From Parietichytrium sp. I65-24A (taxonomy: Eukaryota > Sar > Bigyra > Thraustochytrida > Thraustochytriidae): 64,000 nt of DNA. Both the position numbers and the translations under genes were made by a program. Position 1 is the stretch's first letter. Every line of letters begins with the position of its first letter. The DNA is taken from NCBI GenBank assembly GCA_012862575.1, contig BLSF01000012.1:310001-374000 (forward strand). Reading direction: 5' to 3'. The notes beneath the pieces were generated by a model. That model was not told where the DNA came from, made no database searches, and saw nothing but the letters and a program-made list of their open reading frames with translations. Positions 26,547-35,325 of the stretch are shown piece by piece.

Positions 26547-28817
26547 TCAATGCAAGAGCGCTCCCGTCGCTCGCTTCGCTAGGCCACCGCCCATGGCTGT
26601 AGCGTAGGGGTGTTGGGCCTCGTATGAAGATTTTGCGCTCCTAAAACGATCTTGCTCCTCTTTTACCAGCTCGCGTTTTGCCTTAAATTCTGAAAACTGC
26701 ATTTCGCGTTGGTTTCGCTTATTTTCGAGAAGCTTTTGCTGTGCAATTTGCATTGCAGCCGAGTGAGCAAATTCCCTCTTCTTTTTGAAGTCACGACGGA
26801 TTCGATCGTCTCTCTTCTTGAATCCATCTTGGCAGGATGCTTCGTTTTGTGCGAATTTTTGGGTTTCGCGTGCACGTCTTTCTGAGCCACGTAGGAACTC
26901 TTCGTGGACCTTTCTCTCTACCATATCTTTCGCGGCGCCAAGGAACAGATTCTTTTTCTGAACCTTTTCCTCTTCCTCCTGCAGCCTTACTATTTCCTCT
27001 TCTCGCGTCTGGCGGATTGCAGCAAGTTTGTCCAAAAGCCTTAGTTTTGCCTCGTCTTTTATTTCGTCCTCAAGCCGCTGTTTTTCAGCATCCTGCTCCC
27101 GTTTTAGAGCCCTTTGCTTGCGGTTCGCCATTGACGCGGCATCTCTTGAGCGACGAATGCTGTGAATTTTCTCCTGTATCGTGGCCTCTTTTTCCTTCTT
27201 CTCCAACAATATCTTACTACGAGCCTCGCGCTGGAGCTCCTTCGCCTTCATCTCGTTGATTGCGAGCCTCTCTCGAAGCTCTAAAAGAGACATTTCCTCC
27301 AGAAGTCCGTGCCCAGCTGTTTCTGTCGGATCAAAATAGGTGATTTTCTGCACGGGTACTCTCTCTAAGGCACGGATTCTGCGAATTAGGTCATTCCTCT
27401 TCTGCTGCTCCTCTTCATCTTGTTTTCGCTTCTCTGCCTCGGCTCGCGCTTGTCTAGACTTCATCTCCTTTGTCAAGGTTTTATTTTGCTTCACAAGTTT
27501 CTCTCTTTCCTCTTGTGGAATATGTTTTCGAGATTGCACATCTTCTACGATTGCTCGCTTTTCTCTTGCAACATCTGCCTCTCGTGCGTTCATTTCCTCG
27601 GTCTGTTGATGGATTGTTTTGCGCATCTCGAGTGCCACCCTGCGATTTTCGTCCATCTGTCGGAGTGTCGCGAGTCGCGCCTCTTCTTGCGAAGCGACAC
27701 TCTGCTGACGACGTTCTTCCACCATTCTGAGCCTACTCTCCTCATCACTTTGCTTCATTTTTGTCTGCCACTCGAAGAATTCTGTCGAGTCCCGCAATTC
27801 ACTCTCGTAGTCCTTGAGAAGCTTTGCTTCCTTTGCTTGCTTGCTCTTGTACAAAGCATCCTCGCGCAAGACAGCTGCAGTGTTCATCTTGACCTGTGCA
27901 GCCTTGCTCTCAAAGTCAGGAACCGGGTTTGCGACAAATTTTGTGCTCAATGCTTTTTCTAGCTCTCGCTCGTGCTCCTCTATAGCTTTAGAGAGGGTGT
28001 CGCGTCCTTGGTGAAGTTTGAATTCCTGTGACGCGCTGTATTTTTTCAGGGTTTCCTCCATCATCTTGGATTTTGCTGCGTTCCGTTCCGCTTCCAAGCT
28101 CTCCAGGGTATTGGCGTGAAGTGATTTCGGGATAGGGCGAGCCGTCGTTTCCTGAACAATTTTTGTAGGTTCAGAAACCCGAACAGGGCGCGCAGGGGTT
28201 AAATTGAACGGTTTAAATACCGTCCGGGGACCGCCTAAATAATTAGACTTGGTGGATGTGTTTGCGGCGGCTTCGCGCTTTTGAGCAATTCCAAAAGCTT
28301 TTGTGCTTAGGTCTTGGCAAAGCTCATCAACTGCGCCCCTGAACAATACGAGCTTTCCAATCATCTCCGCCTCAATAAAGCTTAGATCGTAAAACTTCAT
28401 CCATTCTTCCTTTACCCATTTTTCCAAACTCTCCTTGTCAAAGAGGAATTGTAATAGGGCATGCATTTTTTCGGCAGCTTGTGATCTCACCAATGTTGCA
28501 AAAGCTGGAAATCCGATCTCCTCAAGTCTATAGATGGCGAGATATGAGACAACCATGTACATTGTATAGTCTATCCGCGACGTTGAAGAGCTGTGAGTGT
28601 AGTAAAACCCCGTCAAGAACGCCTTCAGGGCGTTTTTGTATCGCACGCAGCCGTAGAGCACCTGCTTGATGAAGACACTGTCCTTCTCAGAAAGCTTCAC
28701 CCTGTCTGAGGCGACCACGCTGGATGCATGTGAGTCCAGCGTGCTCTTTACAGGGTCGAAGCTCTTCAGCGCATCTTCACAGGCAAGAACAAGCTTTCCT
28801 GGACTCAGGTCCATCAT
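26547..28817 (-). CDS. CFAP99: Cilia- and flagella-associated protein 99 (CFAP99-like)
   Basis: 756 residues. An N-terminal helical domain (about 1-180) contains VLYGCVRYKNALKAFLTGFY and the WVKEEWMKFYD block. A short proline/basic segment (RTVFKPFNLTPARPVRV) follows, then about 500 residues of almost pure charged coiled coil. This order matches CFAP99, a conserved axonemal protein. The presence of three more ciliary-type genes within 13 kb supports the call. The last residues (GGGLAKRATGALLH) lie after the coiled coil. The frame is uninterrupted. The exact role in the axoneme is not known from sequence. Confidence 0.75.
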   Translation of the reverse strand: MMDLSPGKLVLACEDALKSFDPVKSTLDSHASSVVASDRVKLSEKDSVFIKQVLYGCVRYKNALKAFLTGFYYTHSSSTSRIDYTMYMVVSYLAIYRLEEIGFPAFATLVRSQAAEKMHALLQFLFDKESLEKWVKEEWMKFYDLSFIEAEMIGKLVLFRGAVDELCQDLSTKAFGIAQKREAAANTSTKSNYLGGPRTVFKPFNLTPARPVRVSEPTKIVQETTARPIPKSLHANTLESLEAERNAAKSKMMEETLKKYSASQEFKLHQGRDTLSKAIEEHERELEKALSTKFVANPVPDFESKAAQVKMNTAAVLREDALYKSKQAKEAKLLKDYESELRDSTEFFEWQTKMKQSDEESRLRMVEERRQQSVASQEEARLATLRQMDENRRVALEMRKTIHQQTEEMNAREADVAREKRAIVEDVQSRKHIPQEEREKLVKQNKTLTKEMKSRQARAEAEKRKQDEEEQQKRNDLIRRIRALERVPVQKITYFDPTETAGHGLLEEMSLLELRERLAINEMKAKELQREARSKILLEKKEKEATIQEKIHSIRRSRDAASMANRKQRALKREQDAEKQRLEDEIKDEAKLRLLDKLAAIRQTREEEIVRLQEEEEKVQKKNLFLGAAKDMVERKVHEEFLRGSERRARETQKFAQNEASCQDGFKKRDDRIRRDFKKKREFAHSAAMQIAQQKLLENKRNQREMQFSEFKAKRELVKEEQDRFRSAKSSYEAQHPYATAMGGGLAKRATGALLH

Positions 28818-29708
28818 TCACTGCTGCTTTGAAGCGGCTCGCTTCGGAAAATCAGGCCCCTAGACGCCTCCGTGAGTCCTCTTCCTCGAGATTGGAACGG
28901 AGAGCCTGGAGATTCACGCTGCCATCCAAGCCTGGGCCTTCGTTGCTTCCTTCTTCCAGCGCCCACTCGAAAAAGTATGCGCGCACCCACTGGTTGGTCA
29001 CCTCACTTCGTTCTGATTGTGAATTTTGGTCACGGAATGTTGTTGAAAACTAAAAAGGCGATCTCACAGCAAATTCTCTAGAAGACTCTAAAGCTCGCTC
29101 TGTCTTCGGCTGTCTCCAAAAAAGGATAATGCTGAGCGATCGATTCAGCCCATGGACTGAAAAGTGAGTGCAATACCCGCGATGATACGACGCCTTTGAT
29201 GACACATGGCATTGCCCCTCTGCCGGCAATCGTACTGTTCCTGTTGGCATCGAAATTGCTCTGCATTTCTGGTCTCAGGCGCTGGCGCTCAATGTCTCCA
29301 ACGGATCTCGCTAGTGAGGTAAGAGTTGTTGCTGGGTCACGAGGCTCTTTTGCTTGAGGAACGCATTTAGTTGGGGTCAACCCGCTCTGGCTCGTACTTC
29401 TCGTACTCGTGGTGTCTCGCAGGTACTCACAGTCAGAGTCAGCACCTCAACCGACGTGCTGTGGACTCTGTGGACACGGAATCTTCTTCGAGGTGACCTT
29501 CCAACGAGAGACACCAAACGCAACGAGAGAGAAAGAAAGAAAGAGAAAGAGAGAGAGAGAGCGCAGGGGAGGGTCTCGGAAGGACTGGCGCAAGGACTTC
29601 GCCACTTAGATCCACGCTTGAGGCATTTTTCCGTAGCGTAGAGCAGGTCAAGTCTTTGGTTTCAAAAAGCGCCGAGCAGGGAGAGCGAAAAAAGAATAGA
29701 ATCAGAAA
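28818..29708. promoter_or_regulatory. Divergent promoter region with GTACTCACAGT motif and GA microsatellite
   Basis: About 890 nt between CFAP99 (minus) and the FYV7-like gene (plus). It holds GTACTCACAGTCAGAGT at 29423-29439, identical over 17 nt to 12503-12519, and a GA/GAAA microsatellite at about 29525-29562. No gene was seen. Confidence 0.35.
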
Positions 29709-30381
29709 ATGGAGGGCAGCGCAAAACGTAAAGGGCTTTCTTTGGAGCGATTCGCGAAGGCCAAGCGACACGACCCCACCTTTGCAAAAGACTGTAAGTG
29801 ATACGAATGATGTGTTGGCTTTCTTGTTACGCTGCCAGAATAAAGACTGCAACCTATTGATACTGACGGCTCGTTTGATTTTTCTCCGACCAATGGGATG
29901 CCATCTGTATTTTACGAGAATAGTGCAGCGCAAGGAGTTTCACCGAAAGGCAGGGATCGTTCGAGAGTACAAAAAGCTCCTTAAGCGCGAAGGGTACACG
30001 AATGATGACCCAGTTTCAAATTCTACTGTTTCTGGCCCCGAAAGCTCATCGACATCCAACAATCGTAAGAGATCTCGCAGTGGCAAGGACCAGCAAGACC
30101 TTAAAGGGTCCAGAGGCAAATTTCCAAGGCGTGGAAAGGGACTTTCAGGCGTAGACCGTTTTCAGCGAGCAAGAGAGGAGGCCAAAGCGAAAGAGGAGGA
30201 AGAGCGCCAGAAGGCTGAGGAGAAGGAATTGAGAGAGAAAGAAAAGGAAAAGAGGGCGAAGGAGCGCAAGCAGTGGAAGAAAAAACTTGGTGAGCGTACC
30301 CGCAAAGGACAGCCCGTTCTGAAGCACAAAATCGACTATTTGCTAAACAAAATCGAGAACCAAGTCAAAGCCACAAAGTAG
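29709..30381 (+). CDS. FYV7: FYV7/CCDC59-like rRNA-processing factor
   Basis: Two exons, 29709-29793 and 29924-30381, are separated by a 130-nt intron (GTAAGTGATACG ... GAGAATAG). They give 180 residues. Splicing makes FAKD-LQRKEFHRKAG continuous. The protein is highly basic, with a Lys/Glu/Arg coiled coil and the C-terminal block ERTRKGQPVLKHKIDYLLNKI, the hallmark of Fyv7/CCDC59. Those proteins act in small ribosomal subunit assembly in the nucleolus. Alternative: without splicing an open frame from 29656 also exists, but it lacks sensible N-terminal sequence. The gene ends 64 nt before the stop of the convergent gene. Confidence 0.75.
29794..29923 (+). other. Spliceosomal intron, 130 nt
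   Basis: Donor GTAAGT at 29794, acceptor TAG at 29921-29923. Removal gives GAC-T|TG-CAG in frame and joins the Lys-rich N-terminus to the basic FYV7-type body. A second AG 5 nt downstream would shift the frame. Confidence 0.7.
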
Positions 30382-30445
30382 CTTTGCTGCCACGAGTAGG
30401 AGGCTACGTAGGAGCCTTCCTTTGAAGGATAGATAGGTCACACGA

Positions 30446-31474
30446 CTAGCTTTGCCCAAACACCTGCTCAAGAAGATCGAGGACAAGCTGCTCCTGCTGC
30501 CGTTGCTCTATCTCGGATATCTGAGATGCTTTGGCCGCTCCCGCCTTTGAACGGGCTTCAATACCGGTTGGTGTTCGAGAACTACCCTTGACTGACTTTG
30601 AGTCTCCCGTCTTGAAAGTGAAAAGACCATACTCGGTGATGATGTTTTGCAAGCTTTGTTTTATTCGGTTTCGGCGCTCACACAAAAGATCTGCTGCGCC
30701 TCCACTTTCATCCCCACAACTCTCGAAGGCCTCCCATGCTATAGTGTTGAAGCATCTGGGGGCCACTAGCCTTTCGATACTCTGAGAATGAACCAAGCTT
30801 TCCGAGCGAGGAACAGCGAGTTGCATTGGAATATACTTTTTCTTGCCAAGCTGAGCCCAGAGACTGCCGTCATGTAGTCGAATTGATTTGATTGCTACAA
30901 AAATCTCACCAGCCTGTACTTCTTTCACCACCAAATCTCGCGCAGCCAACGTCCTCGGTTCATAATTTTTCCCAAACACTGGCAGTTTCACCATTATTGT
31001 TTTCATCTTCACTTCAAGAACATTGAGGCTCTTGCCCATGTTGAACAAGTTGTACCTCGGCACAGTCAAGACGTTTCGTGTCAGAGCTTTTTCATGGAAG
31101 GCAACAGAGTCGCCAACGTCGAAGGAATCGCCTTTCAAAGGAAGAACAGTCTTTTTCTCAGGACTAGAGCTGTCTCGCGTCCCCGCGATATCATCTTTCG
31201 CAGCGTCTTCTTTGACACCGCCCGCAACTCCATCTGCAATAACTTCGCTGACTTTAACAGATTCGTCGTTCTTGAGAGCCTCGGCCGACTCTTCTGTTTT
31301 TCCTGCAGCACCAGAGGGCTGAACGGGCTCGAACAGCATGGGGCGGTCGCTGTAGCGCTGGCCGTCAAATGCCAGAGGGCTGCTCCATAGCGCAAGTCCG
31401 TTGAGCCCAATGAGAACGCTGTAGCAAGTCAGAAAAGTCAAAAGCACCAAGCTGACTTTGACTATGCGCCGCAT
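30446..31474 (-). CDS. Unrecognised membrane-anchored protein
   Basis: 342 residues, no family recognised. A hydrophobic segment at 6-32 (VSLVLLTFLTCYSVLIGLNG and following) after MRRIVK is a signal anchor. A charged, Ser/Glu-rich linker runs to about 110. A folded-looking domain at about 115-210 has alternating strands (FDVGDSVAFHEKAL, FVAIKSIRLHDGSLWAQLGK). The segment KYIPMQLAVPRSES is followed by a region with Cys-Phe and CGDESGG plus CERRNR. The C-terminus is helical and Gln-rich (QISEIEQRQQEQLVLDLL). A type II membrane protein with a lumenal or extracellular body is likely. The pairs of cysteines could form disulfides. Confidence 0.6.
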   Translation of the reverse strand: MRRIVKVSLVLLTFLTCYSVLIGLNGLALWSSPLAFDGQRYSDRPMLFEPVQPSGAAGKTEESAEALKNDESVKVSEVIADGVAGGVKEDAAKDDIAGTRDSSSPEKKTVLPLKGDSFDVGDSVAFHEKALTRNVLTVPRYNLFNMGKSLNVLEVKMKTIMVKLPVFGKNYEPRTLAARDLVVKEVQAGEIFVAIKSIRLHDGSLWAQLGKKKYIPMQLAVPRSESLVHSQSIERLVAPRCFNTIAWEAFESCGDESGGAADLLCERRNRIKQSLQNIITEYGLFTFKTGDSKSVKGSSRTPTGIEARSKAGAAKASQISEIEQRQQEQLVLDLLEQVFGQS

Positions 31475-32856
31475 GGTTCCCTCGCTTGCATTCTAGCTCG
31501 CCTCAAAGCCAAACCAAGCGGAACAGGGCACTCACAGCTCAGTGATGCCCTGGTGAGCACGATCTGGTCTCCAACCCTCTAAGTCTCTGATACCTGTACC
31601 CTTCCTCTACCCTCTTTACCCTCCTCCTACGGGTGCTCACTGTGGCACTATCGCTCCGAGTCGCCCTCCACTACCACCCCACTTCTATCACATACTTCAT
31701 GGGTAAACTAACGCTGCGCGCTATGGCTTCTAGTCGCCTCCGCAGACTCGGGATGACTCAGGACCGGCGTCCTTCCTTCTCCCTTTTCACAAACTTGAGC
31801 ACCCAACAAGAAGAGAGCAGACTCACCATATCTGGTAAAAGCGAAGCTGCGACTTTTTAGCTTACAGTGCGTACGAGACTTTTTCGGACGGACGAGTAAC
31901 GCCAAGCCTGACGTGTCGACGACACCTGGTTCTCAACAGCCTTCTGGAATATGGCGATTCTGAAGACTGCCAAATGTAAGATTCTCTTCCTTCTATCCTA
32001 TTCCTAAAATTGGTTGCTTCGCTGAGTGGTTGCCATCAGAGATACTTTGGCTTGTCACCTTTACCGGAACCAAGTTTCCAGCTTTCAAATTTCCACCTCT
32101 TCTACTATTCTACTTGCTTCGATAGATGTGCTTGGTAAGAAGGGACCCAAATCTTTCCGAGGGCGCGCACCCCTAGAAACGTGACCGAGAGATGGTGCTA
32201 AGTCACTCTCCTGTCTCCTGTCTCCTGTCTTCTGTGCAACCCGGGACACCACTACGGCAGGGGTTACAGCCCCTCGCAATCGTTCGCTTCCGTTGGAGTT
32301 GGAACTGCAGCCTTAGGTCGCACTGGACACTGAACTGCGCACGGGACGGCAAAGCATGTCGGCGACGTGGTGCGACTTGGGTTGGACGGGTATAGTACTT
32401 AGTAGTGTGGCACTCACTGTGAGTACAAATGACCCTAAACAATCTTAGTCCAGCAACGCTGATAGTACTGTGTAGAAATTTCCACTTGGATGTAAATTCT
32501 GGCACAGTCGATGCAATTTTCATACCAGCTTGGATTGGGGGGAAATGAGAGGATGGAGCAAAGTAGGCACGGACTCACGGACGGACAGACTCACGGACTC
32601 ACTGCCAAAACGGCATGCGTGTGCGCCAAAAGAGACACCCGGCTCGAAAACGAATATGGTGGGTGCTAAAGAAACCTGGGAAGCAGGCCCACAAGTTCTC
32701 TGAGTGATTTTTCCAAATCTGATACGAGATTTTCCCAACGAGATGGTGGCGGTATTGGTGGCCATGAAAACATCTTGGGTACTTACGCTATGCGTCACTC
32801 ACCCTCTCCTCATTTCACCACACCAACCCAACCCAACCCAATCCCCCTCCCCCCCC
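31475..32856. other. Intergenic left of assembly gap; short repeats
   Basis: No supportable gene. It includes tandem CTCCTGT units at about 32208-32240, the motif ACTGTGAGTAC (reverse complement of GTACTCACAGT) at 32416-32426, and CACGGACT repeats at about 32570-32600. Just before the gap is an AACCC/C-run tract (32820-32856). Open frames that cross the gap are artefacts of N bases. Confidence 0.5.
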
Positions 32857-33211
32857 NNNNNNNNNNNNNNNNNNNNNNNNNNNNNNNNNNNNNNNNNNNN
32901 NNNNNNNNNNNNNNNNNNNNNNNNNNNNNNNNNNNNNNNNNNNNNNNNNNNNNNNNNNNNNNNNNNNNNNNNNNNNNNNNNNNNNNNNNNNNNNNNNNNN
33001 NNNNNNNNNNNNNNNNNNNNNNNNNNNNNNNNNNNNNNNNNNNNNNNNNNNNNNNNNNNNNNNNNNNNNNNNNNNNNNNNNNNNNNNNNNNNNNNNNNNN
33101 NNNNNNNNNNNNNNNNNNNNNNNNNNNNNNNNNNNNNNNNNNNNNNNNNNNNNNNNNNNNNNNNNNNNNNNNNNNNNNNNNNNNNNNNNNNNNNNNNNNN
33201 NNNNNNNNNNN
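32857..33211. other. Assembly gap (355 N)
   Basis: A run of N bases. It is preceded by (AACCC) units and a poly-C tract, suggesting the assembler stopped in low-complexity DNA. The true length is not known. Confidence 0.98.
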
Positions 33212-33335
33212 TCGCCTTCAATCAAGTCAGAGAGCTTTGGAAATACGAGCAAAACTGATCGGAGTTCTCGATGCAGAAAAAATTGAGACCAGACCCCAAT
33301 TCGACTCAGCTCGTAATACGCTTATCTTTGCTGAA

Positions 33336-35126
33336 ATGACCTCCATACAAGCCTCCAATCCCAAGTACTGCGAAGAAGCCAATGGCTCTATCGATAGCAT
33401 TCCTGTTTCTCGAGCCGTACACCATGGCCGGCCTCGTAAACGCTTCTTCGGGGGACTTGCTGCACTTGGCTTGGTTGCGGTAATAGCAACGTCGATTGGA
33501 ATTATCGTTGCCAGACAATACAGTGACGATGAATTGGGCTCGACGCAGGAGGACTCTGCGTATTCCAGTCTAGAGAGTGGAGTCGAAGTTCGAGAAGACT
33601 CGACTAGATATTATGTTTCTTCGGGGGCTGGTCTTGAAATTGCATTGCATAAAACGTCTTGCGATTTGACGTCTATCAAATTTGATGGTGTGGAAACCCA
33701 GAGCAATTACGAAGGCAAATACTCCCATATTCGGTCCGGGCTCCGCGCAAAGGCTGTGATGGAGAGTGACAGGAGCACGTTTGCAAAATTCACCTGCCAA
33801 AGAGGAGCTCTCACCCACTACATGATTATTCTTGGGATGCGAAACTATATTCTCATGGGCACTTACCAAAGCGCCACGGACTATTCGGAAACTCGGTTTC
33901 TCCTGCGCCTCAAAATGGACGTTATTGACGAGTGTCCAAAGGAGAACGATATTCGTGGCGCAGATGTGATTGAGGGATCAGACGTTTTTCGTCATGGCGA
34001 CGGAATGACTAGCTGCAAGTTCTTCAGCGCAAGAAGAGTGATCGACTCTAACTCCTTCGGGGCGCGGTCAACGAAGCACAACTTTGGAGTATACTTTGTG
34101 ATTCATGAAACCGGCCTAGAGACCGGGGTGGGAGGGCCGTTCTTCAAAGACATCCAGCAACAATGTACGACTGGCCGACACGAGATCTCGCACTACATGA
34201 ATTCCGATCACGTTCGTTCCGAGGACTACCGCCTAGGGTTCCATGGCCCATATGCTGTAACCTTTCAGCGCGGCGCAGTACAGCCAACCGCCAGAGATGT
34301 CGACTTCAGTGTGATGGACAACTTTGAATTAGTAGGCTACGTGCCAAAGTCGCAAAGAGGTTTTGTTGCGGGGGTTGCCATTCTCACTTCTTATGGACGA
34401 GCGTTTGACCACACAATAGTATTTCGGAATGCGGAGGCGCAATATTGGACAAAAGTGGTTGGCGACAAAGGTTACTTTTCCGGCCCGTGGATGAAGCCTG
34501 GTACTTACGAGATGGTCCTGTTTCGCGAAGAACTGGAGGTAGCCTCAAGCACAGTGTCGGTCGCCATCGGACAACGGACCGTGCAAAACATAAGGTACTT
34601 GGTGGACCCGGAACCCGCTCTTTTTCGGATCGGAACCCTGGATGGGAAGCCCTTGGAATTTTTGAATGGCGACAAGATAACCTCCATGCATCCAACCGAC
34701 GTCCGAATGCAGCCGTGGTCGCCAGCCACTTTTGTCGTGGGAAGAGATTCAGCCGACATGTTTCCTTTAGCCATATTTAAAGAAGGGCAAGAACCAGGAA
34801 GGGTTCAGTTTTCGCTGACGATGGAGCAGGCTTCTGCACCACATCGAGTAATTATTCACATCACACACTCTTCTAACGGAGCTCGGCCAAGAATTGCCTT
34901 GAACGATGCATACACAGGACCAATTGTAGCTGCACCAACGAAAATAGACTCTAGGGCCATCACTCGCGGATCTTACAGAGGATTCAATCAGCAGTTCGAG
35001 TTTGTTGTTCCTTCGTCGGCATTCCTCGCGGGTGATAATCTGTTGACTATTAGCGCTGTCTCTGGCTCTTCCGGTGCTGGCTTTCTTGCGCCAAACTTCG
35101 TGCTTGACTGCATAGAGTTTTACTGA
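33336..35126 (+). CDS. Membrane-anchored PL4-type rhamnogalacturonan lyase
   Basis: Cleaves the rhamnose-galacturonate backbone of pectin by beta-elimination if active. From the ATG at 33336 the protein has 596 residues. A cytosolic tail ends in GRPRKRF, and a single membrane helix follows (GLAALGLVAVIATSIGIIVA, about 31-50). The family 4 lyase N-domain carries the marker GVGGPFFKDIQQQ. A short FnIII-like domain (KPGTYEMVLFREELEV) and a C-terminal carbohydrate-binding beta-sandwich (ending NFVLDCIEFY) follow. The frame stays open 41 codons upstream to the gap, so more N-terminal sequence may be missing. Secreted fungal and bacterial lyases lack this anchor. It is convergent with the CH-domain gene. 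Confidence 0.8.
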   Translation: MTSIQASNPKYCEEANGSIDSIPVSRAVHHGRPRKRFFGGLAALGLVAVIATSIGIIVARQYSDDELGSTQEDSAYSSLESGVEVREDSTRYYVSSGAGLEIALHKTSCDLTSIKFDGVETQSNYEGKYSHIRSGLRAKAVMESDRSTFAKFTCQRGALTHYMIILGMRNYILMGTYQSATDYSETRFLLRLKMDVIDECPKENDIRGADVIEGSDVFRHGDGMTSCKFFSARRVIDSNSFGARSTKHNFGVYFVIHETGLETGVGGPFFKDIQQQCTTGRHEISHYMNSDHVRSEDYRLGFHGPYAVTFQRGAVQPTARDVDFSVMDNFELVGYVPKSQRGFVAGVAILTSYGRAFDHTIVFRNAEAQYWTKVVGDKGYFSGPWMKPGTYEMVLFREELEVASSTVSVAIGQRTVQNIRYLVDPEPALFRIGTLDGKPLEFLNGDKITSMHPTDVRMQPWSPATFVVGRDSADMFPLAIFKEGQEPGRVQFSLTMEQASAPHRVIIHITHSSNGARPRIALNDAYTGPIVAAPTKIDSRAITRGSYRGFNQQFEFVVPSSAFLAGDNLLTISAVSGSSGAGFLAPNFVLDCIEFY

Positions 35127-35325
35127 ATCTGATTCTATCAATTTCGGCTCAACGAAAGAGGTTGACAAACGCATCACTTATGGAAAAAAGCTTCGTTTCA
35201 ATCAAACTATCAAAATTATTCTAGTCAGATAAAAGAACCACACTTCAGGATATAGATCTACTGCGCATGGCCCGTGCTAGCTCCCTGGATAGAAAGATTA
35301 CATTCATGAGTCGGACCGTTTTTAG

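Noticed and set aside
32820-32856. Telomere-like repeat
   Set aside because: Only about four AACCC-like units followed by poly-C, inside gene-dense DNA; not a chromosome end.
32704-33258. Long frames across the N gap
   Set aside because: They exist only because unknown bases cannot contain stops.
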